This document shows positions 35,121 through 44,534 of a DNA stretch of 64,000 bases, piece by piece. The translations under genes and the position numbers were made by a program. This DNA is from JAGDMJ01 sp963809695 (GTDB taxonomy: Bacteria; Bacteroidota; Ignavibacteria; UBA10030; UBA6906): NCBI GenBank assembly GCA_963809695.1, contig CAWEKI010000010.1, positions 124,001-188,000 of the forward strand, in the 5' to 3' direction. Under the pieces are notes generated by a model. The model had not been told where the DNA came from and did no database searches. It was given only the letters and a program-made list of their open reading frames with translations. Every line of letters starts with the position of its first letter. Position 1 is the first letter of the stretch.

Positions 35121-36641
35121 CTACTGTTTTCCATATTCCGATGGATTGACCCCGAATTTCTCCCGGAATGCACGGGCAAAGTGTGAGAGGCTGCTGAACC
35201 CCACGTCGTACGCCACGCCGGAGATATTGTCTGCCCCCTTGCGAAGCAACTGCGCTGCCCGTTCCAGGCGGAACTCCCGCACCACCCCGTGCGTCGATTG
35301 GCCAGTCAGCGCGTGGAGTTTCCTGTTCAGCTGCATCCGGCTCATACACATATCCTGAGCCAGGGTTTCCGTGTCGTACTCAGGATCCGCGATGTGCTGC
35401 TCGATCTGCTCCGCGAGTCGTCTCAGGAAGCGCTCGTCTGTGGACGTTACAGGGATATTTGCCGGCCCGAGAGTGACCTGCTGGTGATATTTCTCGCGGA
35501 GCGTCCTTCTTGTGGCAACCAGATTCTTCACCCGCGCCGTGAGTTCCCGGGCATCGAAAGGCTTCACGATATAGTCATCCGCTCCGATATCAAGTCCCTC
35601 CAGTTTTCCCTCCATGGTTGCCCTTGCGGTGAGAAGAATGACCGGGATATGACTGATGCGGTCATCGGCCTTCAGTTCTTTGCACAATTGCACACCATCC
35701 ATCACAGGCATCATGACGTCGCTGATTACGAGATCAATCCCGATGGCGCGGGCCTTTTCCAGACCTGTCTTTCCATTTTCCGCCTCTTCAACATTGTACT
35801 CCTTTTCGAGGAAGCCGCGCACATAGGCTCGGACGTCGGCGTTGTCCTCCACGATCAACACGACAGGTTTGCCAGCCTCCTGGGCAGTCCCGTCAACTTC
35901 GGAGCGTTGCACCTCCAACAGAAGGGCGGGGGTGGAGTCCGCGGTCTTGAATTCAACGAGGCTTTCGTCTGTCACAATGTCCTCGGGACGCCATACGTCC
36001 TTACCGAGGGGGAGTCGGACAGCAAACGTGCTCCCGTGTCCCGGTACACTTTCGACAGCGATCTCCCCCTTCATGATTTCGACAAGGTCTCTGGCTAGCG
36101 CCAGGCCAATTCCCGTTCCTCCATGCTCCTCTGTCTGAGAGAAGGCGACCTGATAGAACCGGTCAAACACTTTCCCGATATGCGCGGTCTCGATCCCGAT
36201 GCCTGTATCGGCGACGACTAGCTCGACCCGGGGGCCACTCACAATTCTCAACACGATCTTGATCTCTCCTCCTTCACTGGTGAATTTGAAGGAGTTGGAA
36301 AGGAGATTCGTGAGGATCTTTTCGAATTTGTCCCGGTCGGTGTAGGCAACGATCTCGTCATGTTCGGGGTCGAAGATGAGGCTGATCCTCTTCCGGTCTG
36401 CAAGTGACAGGAAGGACATCACGAGGGACCGTGAAAGTGCTACCATCTCGATGGGGCGGATTTGGACACTCATCTTTCCGGCATCCATCTTCGATAGGTC
36501 AAGAAGCTGATTGATTAATTGCAGGAGCCGGAGTCCGTTTCTGCGCATCGTGGAAGTTGTTGCCTGGGCGTGCTCATCCTTCTTGAAGCGTTCAGCAAAC
36601 TGCTCGAGCGGGCCGAGGATAAGGGTGAGTAGTACATGCAA
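35121..36641 (-). CDS. Truncated hybrid two-component regulator (HATPase-REC-AraC), H-box missing
   Basis: This 506-residue reading frame is the C-terminal half of a hybrid two-component system. It starts inside the HisKA helix with LTLILGPLEQ. The preceding HEFRTP-type box with the phospho-acceptor His is absent and is replaced by CMHVL. Present are the rest of HisKA (1-60), the HATPase (N-box about 111-119, DTGIGI, GGTGIGL at 174-180), a receiver (about 260-375, Asp308, Lys360) and an AraC HTH (about 405-506). The sensor, expected to be several hundred residues, is missing, and a stop codon lies seven codons upstream. Hybrids of this type normally control glycan-use genes. It is probably a pseudogene or an unlinked receiver-HTH regulator. 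Confidence 0.75.
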   Translation of the reverse strand: MHVLLTLILGPLEQFAERFKKDEHAQATTSTMRRNGLRLLQLINQLLDLSKMDAGKMSVQIRPIEMVALSRSLVMSFLSLADRKRISLIFDPEHDEIVAYTDRDKFEKILTNLLSNSFKFTSEGGEIKIVLRIVSGPRVELVVADTGIGIETAHIGKVFDRFYQVAFSQTEEHGGTGIGLALARDLVEIMKGEIAVESVPGHGSTFAVRLPLGKDVWRPEDIVTDESLVEFKTADSTPALLLEVQRSEVDGTAQEAGKPVVLIVEDNADVRAYVRGFLEKEYNVEEAENGKTGLEKARAIGIDLVISDVMMPVMDGVQLCKELKADDRISHIPVILLTARATMEGKLEGLDIGADDYIVKPFDARELTARVKNLVATRRTLREKYHQQVTLGPANIPVTSTDERFLRRLAEQIEQHIADPEYDTETLAQDMCMSRMQLNRKLHALTGQSTHGVVREFRLERAAQLLRKGADNISGVAYDVGFSSLSHFARAFREKFGVNPSEYGKQ

Positions 36642-36708
36642 ACCTCCAGAGATTGTGGTTACACGATTCTTTCACCCCATGTCGTGTAATGTACATACTC
36701 GGGAGGTT
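36641..36708. repeat. Nested inverted repeats at the break of the truncated regulator
   Basis: AACCTCC (36641-36647) pairs with GGAGGTT (36702-36708), and inside lies TTACACGA (36659-36666) with TCGTGTAA (36682-36689). The outer arm begins at the first codon of the truncated regulator, so the structure coincides with the loss of its N-terminal part. Confidence 0.5.
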
Positions 36709-36822
36709 CCTTTTTGGTAACATCAGGTCAGCCGCTGCCACGGCCGTCGTGAATTCTGGTTCGCGCAGGTGCCGGACAACGAGCTCATGGAAATGCTCCG
36801 GTAACTGTTGGTCTTCCGAGGA
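36705..36822 (-). pseudogene. Possible fragment of an AraC-type HTH
   Basis: A minus-strand frame open from 36891 contains SEDQQLPEHFHELVVRHL and then REPEFTTAVAAADLMLPKRNL. This aligns with the first helices of the AraC domain in the neighbouring regulator (DERFLRRLAEQIEQHIADPE, ETLAQDMCMSRMQL). The frame continues through the nested inverted repeats in a frame different from the regulator. It may be the remains of another AraC-type regulator that recombined here. The similarity is short and was judged by eye. The rest of the gap up to 36960 shows nothing. Confidence 0.3.
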
Positions 36823-36960
36823 ACAGGGACGCTTCCGGGTTCGGGGATGCAGAAAGTGACCCAGGGCTTCAAAGACGGGGATTCGTGCCATAGTAGTCCC
36901 AAGATACAGACTGACTCGTCTGGGCGCGCACGAGCCAAAAGGCAGGCGGGGATTACGCGG

Positions 36961-37773
36961 TTACCACAGCAGTGCTATTGACCTCTTTCCCAAAACGTCG
37001 CCATCAAAGGCGAGTGTTGCCCGGGAGCCTCCAAGCCCGCAACAGACATGTAGCGGCAAGAGGTGCTCTTCCCGGGGATGGCAATAGCGGGCGGAGGGAC
37101 TGGCTTCCCACGCGATAAGTTTATCTTCTCGCTCTGCACGGGGGATCTCTCCATTTGTACAGGTGTCAATCAGCCACTGCTGAAAAGCGCCATTCCTGGA
37201 GTCTGGAAGTCCAGTATCCGAAGTGAAGAAGGCTCGTATGTTATGAAATGAAAATCCCGATCCCAGGATGAGGACGTTCTGTGTCCGCAATGCGGAGAGT
37301 GCTCTGCCAAGTTGAAGATGAGTTGCTGCGTCCAGGCCATGAATGAGAGACAGCTGAACGCAGGGTATTGTGGCATCGGGATACATGATCTTCAAAGGGA
37401 CGAACAGACCGTGATCGAAGCCGCGCTCATCGTCCAACCGGGCTGCAATTCCACTCTGCTGCAGTAAGCGGAATACTTCCTTAGCGAGAGCGGGCGCTCC
37501 CGGAGCCGGATAAGTGATCTGATACGATTCCTCCGGGAAACCGTAGTAGTCATATATCAGGTTGGGGAAAGTCCCGCTTGTGATCGTTGCATGGTCTTCT
37601 TCCCAGTGAGCGCTTATCACCAAAATAGCTGAGGGACGGGCAAAGTCTGGAGTTATTGCCGTCAGAAAGTCGACCATATTCTTGTGGCTGCCGTCTCCAA
37701 GCAAGGGCAAAGGCCCGCCGCCATGCGGGAAGTAAAGGACGGGTGCGAGAGTATTTCGCGAGCTCGTTTCCAT
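36961..37773 (-). CDS. DODA-type (LigB-family) extradiol ring-cleavage dioxygenase
   Basis: The 270-residue protein matches the YgiD/4,5-DOPA dioxygenase family, which opens catechol-type rings using an Fe or Zn centre. Conserved parts are YFPHGGGPLPLLGD, SAHWEEDHATITSG (a metal His), the segment YDYYGFPEESYQITYPAPG, and HEEHLLPLHV-like text near the C-terminus. The family length of about 260-270 residues is respected, so it seems intact. There is no signal peptide, so it is cytoplasmic. The GH2 gene lies 65 bases upstream on the same strand; a functional link is not evident. Confidence 0.85.
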   Translation of the reverse strand: METSSRNTLAPVLYFPHGGGPLPLLGDGSHKNMVDFLTAITPDFARPSAILVISAHWEEDHATITSGTFPNLIYDYYGFPEESYQITYPAPGAPALAKEVFRLLQQSGIAARLDDERGFDHGLFVPLKIMYPDATIPCVQLSLIHGLDAATHLQLGRALSALRTQNVLILGSGFSFHNIRAFFTSDTGLPDSRNGAFQQWLIDTCTNGEIPRAEREDKLIAWEASPSARYCHPREEHLLPLHVCCGLGGSRATLAFDGDVLGKRSIALLW

Positions 37774-37838
37774 GTCTTTTCCTGTGTGAATGTGCAGATA
37801 CGAAATATCCTGCTGTAGCAGGGGCGAGTCCTCGGCGG

Positions 37839-40535
37839 TCAGGGCGAGACCTGGGCCTTCCCCGTCTGGATATCCAGGTACCTTTCGCGCACATTCACCC
37901 CTCTGATGGATACAACAGCGTTGCGGAGATCAAACAGTGGCGGATAGTCCATGGAAACGCTGACGCTATCCCCGGGTAAGACCGACACATAGTTGTCGTT
38001 GCAGGACACGGGGAGGATCCTCTTTTTTGTCGTTCGCTCGAGGAGCGACACCCGCTGGAAGAATGCCAGAGGCCCTCCGTCAGGATTGCTGATCTTCACT
38101 TCGATCCTTCCATCATGAACTTTTCTGACAATCACCGTTATCGTTGCTTCCGGCATTTGTTGAAGGGCGGAGTAGTTCCCGGAAGTGTCGGGCAGCCAGT
38201 AAAGATTCTCGCTGAGCAGTTCCCTGGACGAGTTCAGGAGTCGAAGATCGAGGAAGCCCCCTTCAGGAGGGAATACAGTGGCAAGAGCACGCCGTATGGT
38301 TTGGATCTTTTGGACGGATGATGGGCTCACTTCCACGAACCACTGAAAGATAAGTGAATCTCTGCCGGAGAAGTCAATGGTCCTGGCCTGGACCATAAGA
38401 TCGTGACAGGGTTCAAACGTGTTGTTTACCACAAGCAACATGCTATCCAGCGGGCTAAACATGACGTGAAGAGGTTCATTCGCATGATGGAGTCCGTACA
38501 GGGAGGCGTTGGGATCCAGATAGTAATCGTACATCTGACCGCGGAGCGCAGTCCAGGGGTTCTGCGTTTTCCAGATAATGAGGCCAGTGTACCAATCCCA
38601 CATGTGGGCCAGGTGTCCTTCCATGAGTGCCCGGTACTGGTCGAAGTTGACCAATTGCGCCTTCTCGGCAAACTCTCTCAGGGTCGCTGACTTTCCATAG
38701 GCATCGATCTGTTTGCCATAACCTGAGTATTTGTGGTAGCGCCACACGGAGTCTATATTCCTCCCACCTGCAGGGATCACCATATTTTCCGGCGGAATGA
38801 AGCGCTCGAGGGATTCAAAGTCCCCAATTCCTACCGAACCAATTTCCGAATTAAAGGGGAATAAACGATTTTCCCACAACGATTTAGGCTCCTGAATATA
38901 ATAAGGACCGTCGCCATTACCCCCAATGAAATTGTACGACATGCTGTCGACGTTTGAATAAGCAAAGAAAAACCGAGAGTTGTCGAGCGCGGGTAGGAGT
39001 GAATCCTGGATTGCCACCAGCAAGTCCCTGGGAGGGGGAATCTCATTTCCGCCGCAATAAAAGGCCAATGAGGCGTGATGACGAAGCATTTTGACCTGGT
39101 CTGCGACGCTGCGGAGGAATAGACCATGGTCATCGGGGTAGTTGCGCCTCGTCCACTGATCCTCCTTTTTCATCGGATCCTGCCATTTCCCGTTGCAGTC
39201 GCCCGACATCCAGAGATCCTGAAAGACAAGAAGACCATATTTGTCGCATGCTTCGTAGAATTCCGGCCGTTCGGTGATTCCACCCCCCCAAATGCGAATC
39301 AGATTGAGATTCATGTCTCGGTGAAACCGCACCTCGGCATCATATCGTTCGGGCGAAAACCGGAGCATAGCATCAGATGTAATCCAGTTCCCGCCTTTAA
39401 CGAAGATCCGCTGGCCGTTGATAAGGACTTCCCGGCTCTGCGTTTGGGAATTCCACCTGGTTTGGATCTCGCGGATGCCGAGTGTGAGGGGGGACGCATC
39501 CATGGCTCTTCCGTCACTGCCGGTGAATCGGAATTCTGTTTCATAGAGGGCTTGCGGCCCATATCCGTTGGGCCACCAGAGCCGGGGCTTGTCCAGCTGA
39601 AACTCGGGCAGCTGAATTTCCACCGTGGCTCCCGGCTGGACCTGGACCTCTTTGCTTACCATCTTGCCCGCCGCGAGGTAAGCGAGTGTTCCGCGGATCT
39701 GTTCGCCTGTTGGATTGGTGAGTTCCGCGCTTGCACGGATCATGACCGGAGCTTGTGGACCGTTCGGCGAACGCTTCCCGGGTACCAGGGTGACCACATT
39801 GGGATTATTCAGACTGACCGTTCCTGTCTCCTCGATAGTCACTTTGTCCCATATGCCTGTGTTCCTGTCTGCGATGGGCTGGATCCAATCCCAGCCGGTG
39901 ACATATTGATTGCAGATATTGCGCCCGATCGTGCCGTCTCCTCCCTGGCCGCCGTTCGGGTTGCCCACCGGATCGGGGGGGTAAACCAGCACTGCCAAAC
40001 GATTCTCTCCGCTGCCGGAAAGAAAGGTAGTAACGTTGTAGGCGTGGCGCAGAAACATGCCGTATTCTGTTTTGCCGTTCACCCTGCGGCCATTCAAATA
40101 CAGATCGTAGCCGTAGTTGACGCCCCTGAAACGCAGCCAGACCTGCCTCCCGTTTGCAGGCGCCTTCCACCGGAAATCCTTCGCAAACCAGTACGTGTAC
40201 AGCTCTCGTCCAGCCTCATATATATCGGGGATCCTGCGGCCGTTCATCCCATAGAAGGGGTCGGGTATCCGTTTGTTATTCAACAATGTTGTCAGGACCG
40301 TTCCAGGGACGGTTGCCGGAAGCCAGCCGGAGAGTGTGCGCGATGCCATTGACAGTTCTTCGCCCGAGAGGGACACATCCTTGATGTTCATGCACACCCA
40401 GCCGGAATCAAGTTCGGTGTGTTGTCTGGGATAGGGAGGGCCTTCGATCTGCGTCGAATTCGTTAGAGGGGTGCAGGCAGTAAATCCGGACAACGCAATG
40501 ATCAAGGAGAGTCCGGCATTGAATCTGTTCAGCAT
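37839..40535 (-). CDS. GH2-family lipoprotein, beta-mannosidase/exo-glucosaminidase-like
   Basis: The 898-residue protein has a signal peptide with the lipobox GFTAC (Cys21), so it is a lipoprotein at the envelope. The GH2 sandwich domain includes VWLRFRGVNYGYDLYLNGRR and the TIM-barrel entrance GGNWITSDAM, then RIWGGGITERPEFYEACDK. The acid/base lies in YCGGNE (Glu498) and the probable nucleophile in NSEIGS (Glu564). The closest relatives appear to be exo-beta-glucosaminidases and endo-beta-mannosidases that cleave terminal beta-linked sugars. Downstream lie the truncated glycan regulator and, across the strand change, a large glycan operon; it might serve the same substrate. Confidence 0.85.
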   Translation of the reverse strand: MLNRFNAGLSLIIALSGFTACTPLTNSTQIEGPPYPRQHTELDSGWVCMNIKDVSLSGEELSMASRTLSGWLPATVPGTVLTTLLNNKRIPDPFYGMNGRRIPDIYEAGRELYTYWFAKDFRWKAPANGRQVWLRFRGVNYGYDLYLNGRRVNGKTEYGMFLRHAYNVTTFLSGSGENRLAVLVYPPDPVGNPNGGQGGDGTIGRNICNQYVTGWDWIQPIADRNTGIWDKVTIEETGTVSLNNPNVVTLVPGKRSPNGPQAPVMIRASAELTNPTGEQIRGTLAYLAAGKMVSKEVQVQPGATVEIQLPEFQLDKPRLWWPNGYGPQALYETEFRFTGSDGRAMDASPLTLGIREIQTRWNSQTQSREVLINGQRIFVKGGNWITSDAMLRFSPERYDAEVRFHRDMNLNLIRIWGGGITERPEFYEACDKYGLLVFQDLWMSGDCNGKWQDPMKKEDQWTRRNYPDDHGLFLRSVADQVKMLRHHASLAFYCGGNEIPPPRDLLVAIQDSLLPALDNSRFFFAYSNVDSMSYNFIGGNGDGPYYIQEPKSLWENRLFPFNSEIGSVGIGDFESLERFIPPENMVIPAGGRNIDSVWRYHKYSGYGKQIDAYGKSATLREFAEKAQLVNFDQYRALMEGHLAHMWDWYTGLIIWKTQNPWTALRGQMYDYYLDPNASLYGLHHANEPLHVMFSPLDSMLLVVNNTFEPCHDLMVQARTIDFSGRDSLIFQWFVEVSPSSVQKIQTIRRALATVFPPEGGFLDLRLLNSSRELLSENLYWLPDTSGNYSALQQMPEATITVIVRKVHDGRIEVKISNPDGGPLAFFQRVSLLERTTKKRILPVSCNDNYVSVLPGDSVSVSMDYPPLFDLRNAVVSIRGVNVRERYLDIQTGKAQVSP

Positions 40536-40659
40536 TGTTCGTGGTATCCCGGGGATCTAAAGGGGTTGGGTACGCTGCAATTCATGATAAAGAGGGTTGG
40601 ACTGAAAAGCAAATTGGAAATCAGTTACCAATTACTGGCTACTGCCTTCTGGCCATCGA

Positions 40660-41649
40660 CTACTTCTGTTGCCGATACAGGGCAAGGATACGGTCAATCG
40701 TTTCGTTCGTTTCTTTTTTTACGACTTGCCGTGCGGGGTCGGCGTCAAACCAGGCCAACGTTTTTCTGATGCCCAGATGAAACGGTATTGTTGCCTTGTA
40801 GTCCGGGACAATTCGCTTGATCTTGCTATTGTCGAAAATGACGCTGTGGGCCTTGTCCCCCAGCAGGCCTCCCCGGAGACTCTCGTCGCATGCGGCGAGG
40901 AATTCAGAGGAAATGTGCACGAGACGGGCCTCGTGCCCCAGCGCTGAGGCGACCGTTTGGTGGATCTGATTCCAGGTAAGGATCTGATCGGAGGTTATGT
41001 GAAAAGCTTCCCCGATTGCCTGAGGGTGGCCAAGAAGGCCGATGAAGCCTTTCGCGAAATCTTCCGAGTGCGTTACTGTCCAGAGGGACGTTCCGTCGCC
41101 ATGGACGATGAGCTCCTGCCCCTTCTTTATCCGGTCGATCGCCGTGTATTCTGTCCCGGTGCCGATGGGCAGCGGAATGGCCGTGTCGTATGTGTGGGAT
41201 GGCCGCACGATGGTGATGGGGAAGCCCTCGTCCCTGTAGGCACGGTTCAGACGCTCTTCACACGCAATCTTGTTCCGCGAATATTCCCAGAATGGATTGT
41301 GCAACGGCGTGGATTCAGTGATGATGGGATACGCCGGAGGCTTCTGATAGGCGGATGCCGAGCTGATGAAGATGAATTGGTCCGTCCTCCCCCGGAACAA
41401 GTTGATATCTCTTTCGATATCCTCCGGTACGTAGGCAATCCAATCGACGACTGAATCCCAATGATTGATTTTCAGAAGGGGTTGAAACTCATCCGGCCTG
41501 CTAATATCTCCCCGATGCACCGTTGCTCGAGGGATATGAACGTCCCGTGTCCCGCGAGTGAGCAAATGAAGGTCAAAGCCCCGTTCAATGCAAGCGAGGC
41601 TCACCGATCTGCTGATGTTGCCGGTCCCACCGATGAAAAGTACTCTCAC
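40660..41649 (-). CDS. NAD-dependent epimerase/dehydratase-like SDR protein
   Basis: The 329-residue protein starts at GTG 41649 behind GGAGAA. It shows the Rossmann motif VLFIGGTGNISRS, a DSVVDW patch and the extended-SDR YSRNK (Tyr-x-x-x-Lys) after SSASAYQKP. It is closest to the CSP41/reductase-type branch of NAD-dependent epimerases; catalytic Tyr and Lys are present, so it probably oxidises or epimerises a nucleotide sugar. It is divergent from the ten-gene glycan operon starting at 41812. TATAAT at 41668-41673 in the shared 162-bp gap is only a suggestive promoter element. Confidence 0.75.
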   Translation of the reverse strand: MRVLFIGGTGNISRSVSLACIERGFDLHLLTRGTRDVHIPRATVHRGDISRPDEFQPLLKINHWDSVVDWIAYVPEDIERDINLFRGRTDQFIFISSASAYQKPPAYPIITESTPLHNPFWEYSRNKIACEERLNRAYRDEGFPITIVRPSHTYDTAIPLPIGTGTEYTAIDRIKKGQELIVHGDGTSLWTVTHSEDFAKGFIGLLGHPQAIGEAFHITSDQILTWNQIHQTVASALGHEARLVHISSEFLAACDESLRGGLLGDKAHSVIFDNSKIKRIVPDYKATIPFHLGIRKTLAWFDADPARQVVKKETNETIDRILALYRQQK

Positions 41650-41811
41650 GAGAAGTTCTCCGAATTGTATAATGAATGTATCTCACTCCTGCAGGACGGT
41701 TGCAATTTCCATAATGGCCATCTCTTTTGCAAGTGTGGAGCGATGATTCAAAGCTTTGTTTTTTCATAATCTCGCAGTAAATTCATCTCACATAACAGCA
41801 GAGGCTCTGAG

Positions 41812-42546
41812 ATGCAGACCCGGTGGTTAAGTACGATCTTCTTGCTTATCCTGGCAACGGCACAGGGTACGATTGACCTGGCGTGCTCTTCTCCGCCCAC
41901 AGTGCGCGATTCAACTATGCCCGGCCCTGCGAGGATCGTGGTGCTTGGTTCTTCGACAGCCGCTGGCACAGGGGTTTCGCGGCCCGAGAGCGCGTGGGTA
42001 AACCTGTATGCTGCCTCTCTTCGGAACGCCGGGGAGCAGACCGAGATTGTCAACCTCGCTGTTGGGGGATATGTGACATACCAGGTTATGCCTTTGAGAT
42101 ACTCCCCGCCCCGTGGCCGGCCGCTGCCTTCTCCAGGGCACACAATATCTGATGCCCTTGCGCTCCATCCCTGCGCGATCATTGTGAATTTACCGTCGAA
42201 CGATGCTGCCAGCGGAATACCGGTTCGTGAGCAGCTTGCCAACTACGATACGCTTTTGCATCGTGCTGCCGCCAACGAGGTGCCGATCTGGATCGCAACG
42301 CCCCAGCCAAGGAACATGGCTGATTCGCTCCGGCAGTGGCAGACGGCAATGCGCGACAGCGTCGAATCCAGGCTGGGCGATCGATCTATCGATTTCTGGC
42401 GGGGGCTTGCTTCCCCGTCGGGGGGCATTCTTCCCGAATATGACAGCGGAGATGGGATTCACCTGAACGACCGCGGGCACAGAATTCTGTTCGAACGGGT
42501 TGTCCTGAAGAGGATTCCTGAATCCTCGTGCCGGAGAGTACGATGA
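41812..42546 (+). CDS. SGNH/GDSL-family esterase, first gene of the glycan operon
   Basis: The 244-residue product has a signal segment with a possible lipobox (DLACSS). SGNH blocks are visible: VVLGSSTAAGTG (nucleophile Ser), LAVGGYVTY, NLPSNDAA (Asn) and DGIHLNDRGH (Asp, His). Such enzymes remove acetyl or other ester groups from polysaccharides. It is the only gene of the operon with an export signal. The stop overlaps the next ATG by four bases (42543-42546), which couples translation. Confidence 0.8.
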   Translation: MQTRWLSTIFLLILATAQGTIDLACSSPPTVRDSTMPGPARIVVLGSSTAAGTGVSRPESAWVNLYAASLRNAGEQTEIVNLAVGGYVTYQVMPLRYSPPRGRPLPSPGHTISDALALHPCAIIVNLPSNDAASGIPVREQLANYDTLLHRAAANEVPIWIATPQPRNMADSLRQWQTAMRDSVESRLGDRSIDFWRGLASPSGGILPEYDSGDGIHLNDRGHRILFERVVLKRIPESSCRRVR

Positions 42547-44534
42547 GCTTTGGCGCTTGCTTCTCTGGCCGAGTTTTTTCACATTTCCACCGCGCCGGAA
42601 CCGTCATCCTATCTTCATCACCATGCACACGCGTGATGCATCTTTCGCAGCACAGATCCTGGCTCATGGATCTCGCCAGAAAGGCGGGTGACCGATGCTT
42701 CGATCCGGTTACTAGCCGCTGCCTGATTTCCCGCGATACATTCTGGTACGCGATCAGTTTGCTTTTTGATGAGGCCGAAGAGCGAAAAGAAATGGGACGG
42801 CGTCTTTTCGCCACGCTCAGCGTTGATGACCCGACGCATACGCCGGCAACACTGCTAGCCGTTCTCCACCGCATACCGGAGATGCTGGAGGACCCGGTCC
42901 GTTCGCGCCTCGAGGAAGCAATCCGCGCCTCGCTGAGCGAAGCCGCAACCGTCCCGCCAGGGGATGGCAATGTGAATCATCCCCTGGCGGCGTGTGCAAC
43001 GCTCATTCTCGGCGGTGAAAAGTCGAATCAACCTTGGGCGGTGGATCTTGGCACCCGGCGTCTCATGGCGTTCCGAGAGCGCATCGGTGACCACAGGAGC
43101 CGCCACCGGCGCCAGGCGGAAATGTCTGAATACAACAGCCTCACCTACACGGCGCTCGATCTCTGGTTCCTGGCGCTCGTCGCGGAGGATGCCCGGTCGC
43201 AGGCCGCCCGGCGCCTCGCGCTATTTCTGGAGAGCCGCCTCTGGGTAGACGTGGCAATGCATTTTCATGCGCCAAGCCTTCAGTTTGCCGGTCCGCACTC
43301 CCGCTCGTATCAGGAAGATTCTTTAGGGGGCTTTTCGGGACTTCATTGCACAATGCTCGCGGCCTTTGAGGACCCGCTCTTCCTCGATCCCGGGCTTTGT
43401 GAGCAGTTCGATCATCCATCCGCCCTTCTCCAGAATGCCCTTGCGGCGATCCTCGTCTATCATGTGCCCGACGAGGCCCGCTCCATCGCCTGGCGGAAGC
43501 CTTTTCCGTACGAGTTCCAGATGACGACCTACGGCGAAAGCTACCATGAGAACAGCCGTCGCGTACCGATGTCAGGTGCATCATCGGCCAATCCTCCTTT
43601 CGCCTTCGACGATGAGATCTATCCCGGCGGCTGGAGCGACCTGACGACATACATGACCGACGAATATGCGTTGGGGTCGGCCGCGCTACCGTATGTCAAT
43701 GCCGGGCATTCCGACTGCCTGATGCTCAGGATGCGCCGAAGTCAGGGGATCAGGAAGATGGCGGATATTCGCTCGGCCTATACCAGGGGGGTATACAACG
43801 GTGCAAAAGTAGGAGAGGTGAATATCTCTCACGTTGCCCGCACCGCAATTGACCGCAGCTACCTTTATGAGGAAGGGCGCTCCGCCGTGTACCAGCACAA
43901 GGGTAACGCCATCGTCTGTTACACTCCGAAGAGGGCAGGTCACCAGGGAGTCACCGGTTTTCGACTTGACCTGATCTTTGGCTTCCATGCACCATTTGAT
44001 GATCTTGTCGTCAACGGCCGGCCGGCGGGGGAATTTCCCTTCCCTGCCGGCCCGGGCTCTGTGATATGCTTTCGTGACTTCCAGACGTTCTGCATGATCC
44101 GGACCCTGGCCCCGTTCCCAGCGGTCTCCGAACACCCGGTGCGCCTCTGGCGCTCCGGCGAATTCCTCCTCCTGTCGATAGTGAACTATGAAGGGCCTTC
44201 CCGGGATTTCTCCCGGCATGAGATCAACGGGTGGCGCTCTGGCTTTGTCCTCGAGCTTGCGACCGCCCGGGAGCTCTCATGGGAGGATTTCCTGCTCCGT
44301 GCACTCGAAACACAGGTGACCGAGACTGTGGAAACGGGGTTGGTCCGGACCGTGCGGTATGTTTCGGGGGGCAACACGATGGAATTCTCGTACGACCCAT
44401 ATAAGGAGGTCATTCTCTCCCGCCGCTGGAATGGAAAGGAGGAGTGCGTAGACCATCTCAGGGTGGAGGCGGCAGGTGCGCATGACGGACTATTCTGTCC
44501 ACCAACCCTGTACGGGCGGGAGGTCTTGTCATGA
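42543..44534 (+). CDS. Unrecognised 663-residue likely alpha/alpha-toroid enzyme
   Basis: The start is set at ATG 42543, overlapping the esterase stop. A later in-frame ATG (42636) could skip 31 weakly structured residues. The N-terminal half is helical with toroid-type pairs (AEMSEYNSLTYTALDLWFLA, FSGLHCTMLAAFEDPLFLDP). The C-terminal half is strand-rich, with PYVNAGHSDCLMLRMRRSQG and AVYQHKGNAIVCYTPKRAGH. This recalls heparinase-type or GH-toroid enzymes, but I cannot assign a family. No signal peptide is seen, so it is cytoplasmic. Overlap with the ABC permease gene (44531) is four bases, which ties it to oligosaccharide uptake. Confidence 0.6.
   Translation: MSFGACFSGRVFSHFHRAGTVILSSSPCTRVMHLSQHRSWLMDLARKAGDRCFDPVTSRCLISRDTFWYAISLLFDEAEERKEMGRRLFATLSVDDPTHTPATLLAVLHRIPEMLEDPVRSRLEEAIRASLSEAATVPPGDGNVNHPLAACATLILGGEKSNQPWAVDLGTRRLMAFRERIGDHRSRHRRQAEMSEYNSLTYTALDLWFLALVAEDARSQAARRLALFLESRLWVDVAMHFHAPSLQFAGPHSRSYQEDSLGGFSGLHCTMLAAFEDPLFLDPGLCEQFDHPSALLQNALAAILVYHVPDEARSIAWRKPFPYEFQMTTYGESYHENSRRVPMSGASSANPPFAFDDEIYPGGWSDLTTYMTDEYALGSAALPYVNAGHSDCLMLRMRRSQGIRKMADIRSAYTRGVYNGAKVGEVNISHVARTAIDRSYLYEEGRSAVYQHKGNAIVCYTPKRAGHQGVTGFRLDLIFGFHAPFDDLVVNGRPAGEFPFPAGPGSVICFRDFQTFCMIRTLAPFPAVSEHPVRLWRSGEFLLLSIVNYEGPSRDFSRHEINGWRSGFVLELATARELSWEDFLLRALETQVTETVETGLVRTVRYVSGGNTMEFSYDPYKEVILSRRWNGKEECVDHLRVEAAGAHDGLFCPPTLYGREVLS

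Noticed and set aside
39126..40352. A 408-residue open frame opposite the GH2 gene
   Set aside because: It is antisense to a gene with clear family motifs, has no ribosome site or signal, and its composition is that of a shadow frame.
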